The notes below the pieces were generated by a model. The model had not been told where the DNA came from and did no database searches. It was given only the letters and a program-made list of their open reading frames with translations. From contig NZ_RJRZ01000002.1 of assembly GCF_003993775.1 (NCBI RefSeq), positions 310,001-374,000 of the forward strand: a stretch of DNA of 64,000 nt. The letters are read 5' to 3'. This DNA is from Frigidibacter oleivorans (GTDB lineage Bacteria > Pseudomonadota > Alphaproteobacteria > Rhodobacterales > Rhodobacteraceae). How positions within the stretch are numbered: position 1 is the first letter of the stretch; each line of letters opens with the position of its first letter. Both the position numbers and the translations under genes were made by a program. This document shows positions 18,497-27,959 of the stretch, piece after piece.

Positions 18497-19599
18497 TGAA
18501 GATCCTCGCCGCCCTGCTGACGGCCCTGATGCTGATCCCGACGGCGGCGGGGGCGGCCCCGATCCGGCTGAAGGATCTGGTGGAATTCGACGGCGTGCGG
18601 GGCAACGACCTCGTGGGCTACGGGCTGGTCGTCGGGCTCGACGGCACCGGCGACGGGCTCAGGAATTCGCCCTTCACCGAAGAGATCATGGCCAATATCC
18701 TCGAACGTCTGGGCGTGAACGTCGCGGGCGAACAGTTTCGGCCGAAGAATGTCGCCGCGGTGCTGGTCACCGGCGCGCTGCCGCCCTTCGCCCGGGCGGG
18801 CGGGCGCATCGACGTCACCGTCTCGGCCATCGGCGACGCGAAAAGCCTGCTGGGCGGCACGCTGGTGATGACGCCGCTCAACGCCGCCGACGGGCAGATC
18901 TATGCCGTGGCGCAGGGTACCGTGCTCGCCGGCGGCGCCGCGGCCGAGGGCGATGCGGCGCGCGTCGTGCAGGGCGTGCCCACCTCGGGTTCGATCCCCG
19001 CCGGTGCCCGGATCGAGCGCGAGATCGACTTCGACTTCTCGGGGATGGCCACGATCCGGCTGGCGCTGCGCAGCCCCGACTTCACCACCGCGCGCCGGAT
19101 CGAGGCGGCGATCAACGCCGAACTCGGCCGCGGTGTCGCGCGCATGTCCGATGCCGGGACCGTCGCGCTCGACATCGCGGCGGCGCGCAGCGGCTCGCCC
19201 GCGCATCTGCTGTCGCGGATCGAGAACCTCGCGGTCGAGCCGCAGGGACGGGCGCGGGTCGTGGTGGACCAGCGGTCGGGCACCATCGTGATGGGCGAGG
19301 ATGTGCGGATCAGCCGGGTGGCCGTCAGCCAGGGCAACCTGACGCTGCGGGTCGAGGAGGCGCCGCTCGCGGTACAGCCCAACCCCTTCGCCCGCGGCGA
19401 GACGGTCGTGGTGCCGCGCAGCAGCGCCGGCCTGACCGAGGAGCCCGGGATCGGCATGGCGGAACTGCCGGAGGGCAGCACGCTGTCGGACGTGGTGGCG
19501 GGCCTCAACGCGCTCGGCGTCAGCCCGCGCGACATGATCGACATCCTGAAAAGCATCAACGCCGCCGGCGCCCTGCACGCGGAATTCGTGGTGCATTGA
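18496..19599 (+). CDS. flgI: flagellar P-ring protein FlgI
   Basis: FlgI (367 residues) forms the periplasmic P-ring around the flagellar rod. A Sec signal peptide (MKILAALLTALMLIPTAAGA) precedes the family signature RLKDLVEFDGVRGNDLVGYG and LVVGLDGTGDG. The C-terminus ends in SLSDVV-type helix and LKSINAAGALHAEFVVH, conserved in FlgI. The start is ATG 18496, which overlaps the flgL TGA by one base; an adjacent GTG at 18493 is also in frame. It is the last flagellar gene seen before a 659-bp gene-free stretch. Confidence 0.96.
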   Translation: MKILAALLTALMLIPTAAGAAPIRLKDLVEFDGVRGNDLVGYGLVVGLDGTGDGLRNSPFTEEIMANILERLGVNVAGEQFRPKNVAAVLVTGALPPFARAGGRIDVTVSAIGDAKSLLGGTLVMTPLNAADGQIYAVAQGTVLAGGAAAEGDAARVVQGVPTSGSIPAGARIEREIDFDFSGMATIRLALRSPDFTTARRIEAAINAELGRGVARMSDAGTVALDIAAARSGSPAHLLSRIENLAVEPQGRARVVVDQRSGTIVMGEDVRISRVAVSQGNLTLRVEEAPLAVQPNPFARGETVVVPRSSAGLTEEPGIGMAELPEGSTLSDVVAGLNALGVSPRDMIDILKSINAAGALHAEFVVH

Positions 19600-20258
19600 G
19601 GGGGGCGGCAGTCGGCGGGCGGCATCGGGGCCCCCAACCCCTGGGTCGGTGGCGCGGTCGGAATGCCCGTGCCGGATGGCGCCGGTGGCCGGTTGCTGCC
19701 GGCCCGATGACTGCGGTTCGGGTCCGGCGGGTGGTGGAGGAATATCCTCCCTGCCCGGCAAGACGCCGTTTTATCCCCGAGTCTTCATCCGACAGGGCGC
19801 GCGCCGGGTGGGGGCCGCTTGCGGCTGTCTTGCCCGCGCCGGGGGGGAGGGGGCCGGTTAAGACCGCGGGGTTGCGCGATCCCCGCGGACCGGAGCTATC
19901 CGCGCCTGCCCTGCCCGCGCGCGGGATGGAGGGTTGCGCCCGGTCCGAGGGCGCGGTGGGCCCTCCGAAAGCCGCTTCACCGCGACGGTATCGGTGAGCG
20001 CGGCGCGCAGCGGCCACGGCGCTACTCGATCCTCGCGGTCTGGAGCCATTCGCGCGCGCTTCGCTCGCGCGCGGGTCGGTGAGGCGGCTGGCGCCCGGCG
20101 CGGGGGCGGGGTGGGCCCTGCGCCTCGCCCTACCGGACGGCACTTCACCCATGCAGAGGCGCCTGACACGCCTCACGCCTCGCGCCGCCCGCCCGCCTGC
20201 CACTTCAGGCCGCGCCCGCCGGCCCCGGTCTGCCCCTCAGCCCGACCGCAGACCCCTC
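19600..20258. other. 659-bp intergenic stretch without a credible gene
   Basis: No frame here has normal codon use or family resemblance; the open frames are Arg/Pro/Ala-rich shadows on both strands. The stretch is very GC-rich and contains two copies of a degenerate direct repeat (listed separately). It also has several GC hairpins, including alternating CGCGCGCG arms around a CTTCGCT loop at about 20050-20073. It lies 3' of both flgI and, on the other strand, aroQ, so it probably holds the terminators of both. Confidence 0.6.
19878..20150. repeat. pair of degenerate direct repeats (about 105-120 bp, period about 150 bp)
   Basis: Copy 1 spans about 19878-19982 and copy 2 about 20028-20150. 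Both begin GATCCyCGCGG, continue as GGAGC, ATyCGCGC and GCGCGCGGG, then share GGTGGGCCCT and end in CTTCACC. The middle parts differ by insertions. They look like an old tandem duplication or two members of a dispersed intergenic repeat family. I saw no third copy in the window. Confidence 0.5.
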
Positions 20259-20702
20259 TCACCCCCCCGCGTCGAGCAGCAGCGCTAGGCGGCGCAGGGC
20301 CAGGTCATAGCCCTGGGGACCGCAGCCCGCGATCACGCCGTCGGCGCGCAGGCTGACGAAGGAGCGGTGGCGGAAGCTTTCGCGCTTGTGGACGTTCGAC
20401 AGATGCACCTCGATCACCGGGCCGTCGAAGGCCGACAGCGCGTCGAGGATCGCGACCGAGGTGTGGGTGAAGGCGGCGGGGTTGATGACGATGCCGGCGG
20501 CCTCCTGCCGGGCGGTATGGATGAGTTCCACGAGGGCGCCCTCGTGGTTCGACTGGAAGAAGCGGACCTCCAGCCCCAGGTCGCGGCCGGTGGCGATGCA
20601 GTCGGCCTCGATATCGGCAAGGGTGGTCGTGCCATAGATTTCCGGCTGGCGCTGGCCCAGCAGGTTCAGGTTCGGCCCGTTGAGGACATGGACGGTGGGC
20701 AT
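20259..20702 (-). CDS. aroQ: type II 3-dehydroquinate dehydratase
   Basis: This 147-residue shikimate-pathway enzyme dehydrates 3-dehydroquinate to 3-dehydroshikimate. Family signatures are [19 protein letters not shown] at the N-terminus, [24 protein letters not shown] with the catalytic His, and [17 protein letters not shown]. The length is standard for the dodecameric type II enzyme. ATG 20702 starts the fold directly. It stands alone: 184 bp of apparently empty sequence separates it from the glycosyltransferase gene upstream. Confidence 0.96.
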   Translation of the reverse strand: MPTVHVLNGPNLNLLGQRQPEIYGTTTLADIEADCIATGRDLGLEVRFFQSNHEGALVELIHTARQEAAGIVINPAAFTHTSVAILDALSAFDGPVIEVHLSNVHKRESFRHRSFVSLRADGVIAGCGPQGYDLALRRLALLLDAGG

Positions 20703-20886
20703 CGACACTCTCCGCTTCGGGATCGGGCCGCGGCGGCCCCGCCGACCGTTCTGCCGTCTCGGCACGGATGGGGCAAGCCCGCCTGCATCATCCGCGCGCG
20801 CCGCCGCAACCCCCGCTGCCGCCCGCAGCCCGCAGCCCGCAACGCCATGGCGTCGCGCGGCGGCCGCGCCACTCGCCGCGCCGCGC

Positions 20887-21840
20887 TCAGATCGGCAGGC
20901 CGAGCGCCTGCCGCGCCATCCAGCCCGCCCGCACCGCGCGCAGCCGCAGCAGCGTCGCCGCCCCGCGCCGCCGTTCGCCGGGGGCGAGGGGCGCGCGCAG
21001 CATCTGCGGCAGATGCGCGAACCCCGAGGCCAGTACCGCGCCCGCGCGCAGCGCCCAGGCCCCGGCGCCACCGCCCTGCAGGCGGTGGAGCGCATGTGCC
21101 TCCTGGCTCAGGCGCCGCCATTTGCGCCGGAGCGCGGGCCAGTCGCGCCGGGTCGGATGCGCCACGGCCAGCGCGTCGTCATAGGCGATGGCAAAGCCGC
21201 GGGCGCGGGCGCGCAGGCACCATTCCTTGTCCTCGGGCAGGCCGTTGACGAAGTCGCCGGTGGCGAGGAACACCGCGCGCCGGGTCAGCAGGTTCGCGGT
21301 GACGGAGAAGCCTTCCTTTTCCACATAGTCGCGGCAGCGGAAGGCGAAGACCGTCTCGAAGGCCTCGGCGCCGCTGCGGGGGCCGGGCGATTCGTCGAAG
21401 ACATCGACCCGCCCGGCAATCAGGTCGGCCTGCGCCGCCGCCTCGCCCACGCGGGCATGGCCGAGCGCCCGGTCCAGCCAGTCCGCGGCCGGCACGCAAT
21501 CGGCATCGAGGAAGAAGAGCCAGGGCGCGGTCGTGTCGCGCACGCCGCGGTTGCGCGCGGCGGCGGCGCCCTTCTCCGGCTCGGTCACCACCCGCAGCCC
21601 GGGATGGGCGGCGGCGAGCGGCGCAAGGCTGTCGGTCGATCCGTTGTCGACGATCACCAGTTCCACCGCGGGGCGAAGCTGCGGCACCAGCGCGGCGAGG
21701 CAGCGCAGCAGGCGGTCCACATCGTTATAGTGCGGGATGATGATCGCGGCTTCCGGCGGCGGCGCCTCGGGATGGGCGGGGCCGGATCCGGCATCGGCCG
21801 GTTCGGGATCGGGCATCTGTCGGTCCGCCTGTTCTGGCAT
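20887..21840 (-). CDS. family 2 glycosyltransferase
   Basis: This is a GT-A fold glycosyltransferase of about 317 residues. The N-terminal strand [16 protein letters not shown] precedes VDNGSTD and the metal-binding DxD ([14 protein letters not shown]). The catalytic-base region is [16 protein letters not shown]. The C-terminus carries basic helices that may associate with the membrane. The start is uncertain: ATG 21840 or ATG 21816 both precede the fold, while the frame stays open to 21966 with low-complexity sequence. It is divergent from the acyltransferase gene, suggesting a shared promoter region for two surface-glycan functions. Confidence 0.85.
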   Translation of the reverse strand: MPEQADRQMPDPEPADAGSGPAHPEAPPPEAAIIIPHYNDVDRLLRCLAALVPQLRPAVELVIVDNGSTDSLAPLAAAHPGLRVVTEPEKGAAAARNRGVRDTTAPWLFFLDADCVPAADWLDRALGHARVGEAAAQADLIAGRVDVFDESPGPRSGAEAFETVFAFRCRDYVEKEGFSVTANLLTRRAVFLATGDFVNGLPEDKEWCLRARARGFAIAYDDALAVAHPTRRDWPALRRKWRRLSQEAHALHRLQGGGAGAWALRAGAVLASGFAHLPQMLRAPLAPGERRRGAATLLRLRAVRAGWMARQALGLPI

Positions 21841-22014
21841 CTGGCCGCCGGGCTCGGGGTGCGCGCGCAGGATAGAGCATCGGCCTGCCAAGGGCGAGGG
21901 GCGGCGGTGCCGGAACGCAGGTCCGCGGGGCCGCGGGCCGGGCCGCGCTAACCAGTCGTTAACCACTCCCTGCCGCTATGGGCGCGGGGGCAGGGCGTGA
22001 TGCAAGGAAGCCGA

Positions 22015-24012
22015 ATGGCGGGTCTGATCAGGAACGGACAGGCGGGCCGGCCCGCATGGCAGGCGGGGGCGGCGCGGGCCGGGGACTGGCGCGCCGATAT
22101 CGACGGGCTGCGCGGCCTGTCGGTGGCGGGGGTACTGGTCTATCACCTCGGGGCCGGCTGGCTGCCGGGCGGGTTTTCCGGGGTCGACGTATTCTTCGTC
22201 ATTTCGGGCTTTCTCGTCACCGCGATCCTGCGGCGCGAGATGGCGGCGGGCCAGTTTTCGCTGATGCGCTTCTACCGGCGGCGGGCGCTGCGGATCCTGC
22301 CGTCGCTGCTGCTGGTGGTGGCGGCGACGCTGGTGCTGTCGGTGGCGGTCCTGCTGCCGGGCGAGGTGCGGGCGACCGCCCGCGCGGCGGCGGCGGCGCT
22401 GATGTCGGGGTCCAACCTGCTGTTCTGGGTCGAGGTCGACTATTTCGCACCGGTGGCGAAGGACAACCCGCTGCTGCACACATGGTCGCTGGGGGTCGAG
22501 GAGCAGTTCTACCTGCTGCTGCCCGCGCTGGTCTGGCTGATGCTGCGCCTGCCACCGGGCCGGCGGGTCTGGCCGCTGGCGGCGAGCGTGGCGCTGTCCT
22601 TCCTGCTGGCGGCGGTGCTGGTCGGCCGTGCCCCGGCGGCGGCCTTCTACCTGTTGCCGTCGCGCTGGTGGGAACTGGGGGCGGGCAGCCTGCTGGCGAT
22701 GGTGGCGTGGCGGCCGCGGGCGGGGCACGACGCGCTGTCGCTGGCCGGGATCGGGCTGATCCTCGGCAGCTTCCTGCTGCTGCGGCCCGGCCATCCGTTT
22801 CCCGGGCCGGGCGCGCTGCCGGCGGTGCTGGGCGCGGTGGCGCTGATCGCGGCGGGGCCGGAATCGATGGGCGGGCGGCTGCTGTCGCGGGCGCTGCCGG
22901 TCGGGATGGGCCGGATCTCCTATGCGCTTTACCTGTGGCACTGGCCGCTGATCGTGCTGTGCCGGCTGCGCCTTGGCCCCGACCTGCCGCCGGGCGCCCT
23001 GCCGGGGGTGGCGGCGCTGTCGGTGGTGCTGGCGGCACTGACGACGCGGCTGGTGGAGGAACCGCTGCGCGCCCTGCCGCCGGGCTTCGGGGACCGCCGG
23101 CTGCTGGCGGGGGCGGCGGCGGTGCTGGGCCTCGGCGTGGCGCTGTCGGTCGCCATCGCGCAGCGGCCCGAGCGGTTGCGCCACTGGCCGGCAGAGGTGG
23201 CGCGGCTCGAATCGCTGACAGGCTGGGCCTTCACCGAGGAGGGGCGCGCCCGCGACCGGCGGGACCGCTGCTTCGTGACCTCGACCACGCCGGCGGGCGC
23301 CGCGGCTTTCGACGCGGATTTCTGTCTGGGCGATGGCGGCGGGCGGCCGAGGGTGCTGATGCTGGGCGACAGCTATGCGGCGCATCTGGTGCCGGCGCTG
23401 GCGGCGGCGCGGCCCGACCTGGCGGTGCTGCAGGCCAATGCCTCGGCCTGCCGGCCGGTGCTGGAACCCGTGGGGCCCGCCTATTGTGTGGCGCTGATGC
23501 GTCGCGTCCTGCAGGACTGGCTACCCGCCGCGCCGCCGGAGGCGGTGGTGATCAGCGCGAACTGGCGCGCGGGGGATGGCGCGGCGCTGGCGGCGACCGT
23601 GGCCCATCTGCGGGCGGCGGGGGTGGCGCAGGTTCTGGTCCTGGGGGTGACGCCGGAATGGCGCGCGCCGCTGCCGAAGCTGCTGGCCCGCGACCTGATG
23701 CGGGGCAGCCGGACGGCGGCCGGCGCGACCAACCCCGACCGCCGGGCCGTGGGGGAAGAAATCGCGGCGGCGGCGCGGGCGGCCGGGGCCGGATACCTCG
23801 ACCTGCTGGCCCTGATCTGCCCCGGCGGGCCCTGCCGGACCCATGCCGGCGGCGCGCCCTTCGCCTTCGACCACGCGCATTACCTGCCGGGCGGCGCGGC
23901 GGTGGTGGCGGCAGAGATCGCGCCGCGGCTGCTGGCGAAGGCGGGGGCCGCATCGCGGCTTGCTCTCGGCTCCCCTTCCGCGATGCCGTCCGCGATCCCG
24001 CCCGAACCCTAG
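22015..24012 (+). CDS. OafA/YrhL-type membrane acyltransferase with C-terminal SGNH domain
   Basis: This 665-residue integral-membrane protein should O-acylate an extracytoplasmic glycan. Residues about 25-370 form an acyltransferase-3 domain: DIDGLRGLSVAGVLVYHLG, then FSGVDVFFVISGFLVT, RFYRRRALRILP and the WSLGVEEQFYLLLPAL signature, with about ten helices. After residue 400 a periplasmic SGNH domain shows LMLGDSYAAHL (nucleophile Ser, near residue 450) and FDHAHYLPGG supplying the Asp/His. ATG 22015 is preferred because AAGGAAG precedes it; in-frame GTG 21997 and ATG 22000 are alternatives. The target could be O-antigen or exopolysaccharide. Confidence 0.92.
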   Translation: MAGLIRNGQAGRPAWQAGAARAGDWRADIDGLRGLSVAGVLVYHLGAGWLPGGFSGVDVFFVISGFLVTAILRREMAAGQFSLMRFYRRRALRILPSLLLVVAATLVLSVAVLLPGEVRATARAAAAALMSGSNLLFWVEVDYFAPVAKDNPLLHTWSLGVEEQFYLLLPALVWLMLRLPPGRRVWPLAASVALSFLLAAVLVGRAPAAAFYLLPSRWWELGAGSLLAMVAWRPRAGHDALSLAGIGLILGSFLLLRPGHPFPGPGALPAVLGAVALIAAGPESMGGRLLSRALPVGMGRISYALYLWHWPLIVLCRLRLGPDLPPGALPGVAALSVVLAALTTRLVEEPLRALPPGFGDRRLLAGAAAVLGLGVALSVAIAQRPERLRHWPAEVARLESLTGWAFTEEGRARDRRDRCFVTSTTPAGAAAFDADFCLGDGGGRPRVLMLGDSYAAHLVPALAAARPDLAVLQANASACRPVLEPVGPAYCVALMRRVLQDWLPAAPPEAVVISANWRAGDGAALAATVAHLRAAGVAQVLVLGVTPEWRAPLPKLLARDLMRGSRTAAGATNPDRRAVGEEIAAAARAAGAGYLDLLALICPGGPCRTHAGGAPFAFDHAHYLPGGAAVVAAEIAPRLLAKAGAASRLALGSPSAMPSAIPPEP

Positions 24013-24107
24013 CCGGGTCGTTCGTCCGGTGTCCGGAGTCGCACGGCCGGGATGCACGGCAGCCTGCGCCACGGCAGGCGTCAGACCGGGCAAGGGTGCG
24101 CGTCCGA

Positions 24108-25112
24108 TCAGGCCCCCCAAACCTCGCGCAGAAGCGCAACCCAGTTCTCGCCCATGATCTTTTCGATCCGCGCTTCTTTCCAGCCGCGGCGAAGCATTGC
24201 GTCGGTCAATGCGCCGGTATGGCCGATGGTGTCGAGCCCCGCAGGGTTCTGGATCGTGCCGAATTCGGTCAGGCGACGGGCATAGCCCTTGTCATGGGTA
24301 ATCCAGTCGAAGAACTGCTGGTCATGGCCCTGGGTGAAATCGGTGCCATAGCCGACCCGATCCTCGCCGCAGAGGTTGATGACGTATTCCATGGCTTCGA
24401 CGTAGTCGTCGACCGTGGCCTCCACCCCGCGGGCCAGGAAGGGTGTGAACATCGTCACCCCGACAAAGCCGCCATGGTCGGTGATGAAGCGCAACTGCTC
24501 GTCGCTCTTGTTGCGAGGATGCGCCTTGAGACCGGCCGGCAGGCAATGTGAATAGGCAACGGGCTGGGTCGATGCCTCGATGATGTCGCTGCTGCTTTTC
24601 GGTCCGACATGGGACAAGTCGCAGAGGATGCCCAGGCGGTTCATCTCGGCCAGCATCTCGCGGCCGAAATCGGACAGACCGCCGTCCTTCGTCTCGTAGC
24701 AGCCGGTGCAGACAAGGTTCTGCGTGTTGTAGGCCATCTGGATGATGCCGACACCCAGTTCCTTGAACAGCGCCAGATAGCCGAGCTGGTCTTCCATGCC
24801 GCTGACATTCTGCCAGCCCAGGATGATGCCGGTCTTGCCCTCGGCCTTGGCACGGCGGATGTCGGCGGTGGTCTTCACCTGTAGGATCAGGTCGCCATGG
24901 TCGCGGAACCAGGCCTTCCACTGCATGATGTTGCGCATGGTCGCGGTGAAATCTTCCCAGATGCAGCAGGTGCAGTTGGCCGCGGTGATGCCGCCTTTGC
25001 GCATGTCGCGGAAGACCTCGGGGCCGAAATCGGATACGATCAGCCCGTCCAGGACGGTGAGGCGGGCATGCAGGATTTCGGCCTCCGAAAGGAGGGTTTG
25101 CTGGTTCATCAT
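24108..25112 (-). CDS. M19 membrane dipeptidase-like protein with altered metal site
   Basis: This 334-residue TIM-barrel protein is of the renal dipeptidase (peptidase M19) family. It retains LCDLSHVGPKSS and PVAYSHCLPAG with the two C-terminal zinc histidines, followed by AHPRNKSDEQL. The canonical N-terminal HxD pair is replaced (LDGLIVSDFGPE) and the bridging-Glu region reads ILGWQNVSG, so at least one zinc site looks lost or rebuilt. No signal peptide is present, so it is cytoplasmic. AGGAG lies 5 nt before ATG 25112. It ends the five-gene ABC importer operon and probably acts on the imported compound (amide or dipeptide-like). Confidence 0.85.
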   Translation of the reverse strand: MMNQQTLLSEAEILHARLTVLDGLIVSDFGPEVFRDMRKGGITAANCTCCIWEDFTATMRNIMQWKAWFRDHGDLILQVKTTADIRRAKAEGKTGIILGWQNVSGMEDQLGYLALFKELGVGIIQMAYNTQNLVCTGCYETKDGGLSDFGREMLAEMNRLGILCDLSHVGPKSSSDIIEASTQPVAYSHCLPAGLKAHPRNKSDEQLRFITDHGGFVGVTMFTPFLARGVEATVDDYVEAMEYVINLCGEDRVGYGTDFTQGHDQQFFDWITHDKGYARRLTEFGTIQNPAGLDTIGHTGALTDAMLRRGWKEARIEKIMGENWVALLREVWGA

Positions 25113-25128
25113 TTCAACTCCTGGAAAC

Positions 25129-26199
25129 TCAGTTCTCGCTGACGGTGACGCCTGCCGTTGCGGGCCAGGACAGCCAGGCCCGACTGCCCTCGGGCAAGAG
25201 TGCGGGCCCGCCCAGACCGGGGGCCACGGCGCGCGCGGTCAGCGTCAGGCCGATATCGGTGCGCAGCTGATACTCCACCGCGGAGCCGTGGTAGGTCATG
25301 ATCTCGACCCGCCCGGCGAGGCAATTCTCGGCGTCTGACGGCGGCGCCGCATGGATCGAGATGACTTCGGGGCGAAGGGCAAGAAAGCACCGCCCGGCGA
25401 CGGCGGCCTGACCGGACAGGCGAAGAACGGGGCCTGCCTCCAACCGGAAGCCCTGCTGGCCGGGCAGCATCTGGCCCGGCAGAAGGTTCGGGATGCCGAG
25501 GAAGCCCGCCGCGAACACCGAGCGCGGGGCGCCATAGACCTCGTCCGGGGGGCCGACCTGTTCGACCTTGCCGTTGTACATCAGCACCATGCGGTCGGCG
25601 GTGCTCATCGCCTCGTCCTGGTCATGGGTGACGAAGATGGTCGTCAGCCCGAGCGACTGCTGCAACTGCCGGATCTCAATCTTCATCTCTTGCCGCAGCG
25701 AGGCATCCAGATTGGACAGCGGCTCGTCGAGAAGCAGAACGTCGGGTTCGATCACCAGCGCACGGGCAAGCGCGACGCGCTGCTGCTGGCCGCCGGACAA
25801 TTGCCGGGGAAGGCGGTCGGCATATTGGGCAAGGCGCACCCGCACCAGGGCCTCGCGCACCTTGCGGTCGGTGTCGCTGCGGTTGACGCCGCGCATCTCG
25901 AGCCCGAAGGCCACGTTCTGCGCCACGGTCATATGCGGGAAAAGCGCGTAGTTCTGGAAGACGAAGCCCATGTTGCGCCGGTTGGGGGGCAGGGCGGTCA
26001 CGTCGCGCCCGCCCACGGTGATGCAGCCGCTGGTCGTTTCGACAAAGCCGCCGATCATGCGCAGCGTCGTGGTCTTGCCACACCCCGAGGGGCCCAGAAG
26101 TGCGACCAGTTCGCCGTCGCCGATGCGCAGCGACATGTTCGCGACGGCCACCGCTGGCCCGTAGTGCTTTGCGACATCCTGAAGAACGACGTCCGGCAT
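25129..26199 (-). CDS. ABC importer ATPase (PotA/spermidine-putrescine type)
   Basis: This 356-residue nucleotide-binding subunit has Walker A GPSGCGKTTTL, Q-loop VFQNYALFPHMTV, signature LSGGQQQRVALARAL, Walker B VLLLDEPLSNLDA and H-loop FVTHDQDEA. A C-terminal TOBE/regulatory domain follows from about residue 240 (LGIPNLLPGQ, LRPEVISI). It sits between the dipeptidase-like gene (16 bp) and the permeases (12 bp), so it energises this importer. Confidence 0.95.
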   Translation of the reverse strand: MPDVVLQDVAKHYGPAVAVANMSLRIGDGELVALLGPSGCGKTTTLRMIGGFVETTSGCITVGGRDVTALPPNRRNMGFVFQNYALFPHMTVAQNVAFGLEMRGVNRSDTDRKVREALVRVRLAQYADRLPRQLSGGQQQRVALARALVIEPDVLLLDEPLSNLDASLRQEMKIEIRQLQQSLGLTTIFVTHDQDEAMSTADRMVLMYNGKVEQVGPPDEVYGAPRSVFAAGFLGIPNLLPGQMLPGQQGFRLEAGPVLRLSGQAAVAGRCFLALRPEVISIHAAPPSDAENCLAGRVEIMTYHGSAVEYQLRTDIGLTLTARAVAPGLGGPALLPEGSRAWLSWPATAGVTVSEN

Positions 26200-26211
26200 A
26201 TCTGTGTCCTT

Positions 26212-27030
26212 TCAGAAGGCGCGGCTGAGTTTGGCGTAGCGGTCGGTGATCAGCAGAAGCACCGTGATCAGGGCGATCTGCACCGTCGCCACGGCGCCGA
26301 TGGTGGAATCGAAGTTCCATTCCAGATAGTTGATCAGTGCGATCTGCAGGGTCGTGCTGTCGGGCCCGACCAGGAAGATCGACTTCTCGAGGTCGATGAA
26401 CGAGTTGATGAAGGCGAAGAGCGATCCCGCGATCAGCCCCGGCTTGATCACCGGCAGCGTGATGCGGAAAAAGACGGTCAGCGGTGCGGCGCCGAGGCTT
26501 CTGGCGGCCTCCTCGATCGACGGGTTCACGCTGATGAGCGAGGTGGTCACCAACCGGATCATCCAGGGAAGGGCGATCAGGCTATGCGCGACGATCAGTC
26601 CCAGACTGGTGCCTGCGACCCGCCAGCCGGTCAGGAACTCGACCTCGAGGAAGAAGACGAACAGCGCGCTGCCCCCGACGATGCCGGGCACCACCATCGG
26701 CGACATCAGCACCGTGCTGACGGTCTCGCGGCCCCAGAACCTGCCGCGCACCAGGGCGAAGCTGGCGGGAAGGCCAAGGCACAGTGCCACGACCGTCGCG
26801 ATCAGGCTGGTGCGGAGGCTGAGGAAGAAGCCGTTGCGGAAATCCGACAGCGCCCAGGCGCGGCGGTACCAGTCGAGGGTGTAGCCCTCGGGCGGGAAGG
26901 ACAGGATCTTGTTCGAGTAGAAGCTCATCCAGACGATGAAGATCAGCGGCAGCACGATGAAGCCGATCACGGCCATGCTGAAGGCCGTATAGCCGATACG
27001 GATGGACCTGGACTGACCCGCGCGCATCAT
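26212..27030 (-). CDS. ABC importer permease (PotC-like)
   Basis: This 272-residue inner-membrane permease has six predicted helices. The EAA loop reads EEAARSLGAAPLTVFFRITLP, which docks to the ATPase. ATG 27030 overlaps the preceding permease stop by 4 bp (ATGA); the open frame continues upstream to 27243 only as a shadow inside that gene. It pairs with the 27027-27935 product to form the translocation pore. Confidence 0.94.
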   Translation of the reverse strand: MMRAGQSRSIRIGYTAFSMAVIGFIVLPLIFIVWMSFYSNKILSFPPEGYTLDWYRRAWALSDFRNGFFLSLRTSLIATVVALCLGLPASFALVRGRFWGRETVSTVLMSPMVVPGIVGGSALFVFFLEVEFLTGWRVAGTSLGLIVAHSLIALPWMIRLVTTSLISVNPSIEEAARSLGAAPLTVFFRITLPVIKPGLIAGSLFAFINSFIDLEKSIFLVGPDSTTLQIALINYLEWNFDSTIGAVATVQIALITVLLLITDRYAKLSRAF

Positions 27031-27935
27031 TCGCTCCACTTCCGGTATCTGCGCTGCACGACGACCGAGACGCCGACGGTCAGGATCAACGTGACGGCCA
27101 TGAGGATGAAGGCCAGGGCGGCGCCGAAGGGCCAGTTCATGACCTTCGCGATCTGCTGGTAGACGGTCGGCGCCATCATGTGAAACGTCGGCCCGCCGAT
27201 CAGGACGGGCGTCGCGTAGGCGTTCATCGAGAGGATGAAGCACAGGACCGAGCCCGCGAGGACGCCCGGCATCGCAAGCGGCAAGACGATCCGGCGCATG
27301 ATGGTGAAATGGCCGGCACCGAGGCTTTGACCGGCATCTTCCAGATTCTGGTCGATCGATTCAAAGACGCTGTTCAGCGTGATGATCATGAAGGGCAGCA
27401 GCACCGAGACGAGGCCGATGATGACGCCCTGCGCCGAGTACATCAGGCCAAGCGGTCCCTCATGCCCGAAAAGACCCAGGAATGCCGCAAGCACGCCCTT
27501 GTCGTTGAGGATCAGCATCCATGCCGATGTGCGCACCGCATTGCCGATCAGCAGGGGAACCAGAATGACGATCAGCAACATGCGCTTGGCCAATGCGCTG
27601 ACGTGGCGGGCCAGAAAATAGGCGACCGGCACGCCAGCGACCAGACAGATGGCCGTCGACAGGCCCGAGATCCAGACCGTGCGCCACAGCACTTCCTGAT
27701 AGAAGGCATCGCCGAAGAACTTGAGGTAGTTCTCGGCCGTGACCGCGCTGATCATCAGTTCCGACGGATCGTATCGGTTCAGGCTGTTGCGCAGCATCAA
27801 TGCCAGCGGCAACAGAAGGCCCAGCGTCACGAAGACAAGGCCGGGCGCGGCCAGCATGGGTGTGCCTGCCCTGCGCGCCGCCCCGTTGGGGGCGACGGGG
27901 GCAGGGCTGCCGGCAGCGGTATGTGACATGCTCAT
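27027..27935 (-). CDS. ABC importer permease (PotB-like)
   Basis: This 302-residue permease is of the polyamine/iron type. After a 28-residue cytoplasmic tail there are six helices, and the EAA loop is EDAGQSLGAGHFTIMRRIVLPLAMPGV. Start ATG 27935 (MSMSH); a second Met two codons later is an alternative. It follows the binding-protein gene by 24 bp and overlaps the next permease by 4 bp, so the two are co-translated. Confidence 0.94.
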   Translation of the reverse strand: MSMSHTAAGSPAPVAPNGAARRAGTPMLAAPGLVFVTLGLLLPLALMLRNSLNRYDPSELMISAVTAENYLKFFGDAFYQEVLWRTVWISGLSTAICLVAGVPVAYFLARHVSALAKRMLLIVILVPLLIGNAVRTSAWMLILNDKGVLAAFLGLFGHEGPLGLMYSAQGVIIGLVSVLLPFMIITLNSVFESIDQNLEDAGQSLGAGHFTIMRRIVLPLAMPGVLAGSVLCFILSMNAYATPVLIGGPTFHMMAPTVYQQIAKVMNWPFGAALAFILMAVTLILTVGVSVVVQRRYRKWSE

Positions 27936-27959
27936 GCGTCTTCCCCGGCCAGATGCAGA

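Noticed and set aside
19556-20356. Several 60-215-codon frames on both strands after flgI
   Set aside because: They are Arg/Pro/Ala-rich, overlap each other, lack ribosome sites and resemble no family. I treat the stretch as intergenic.
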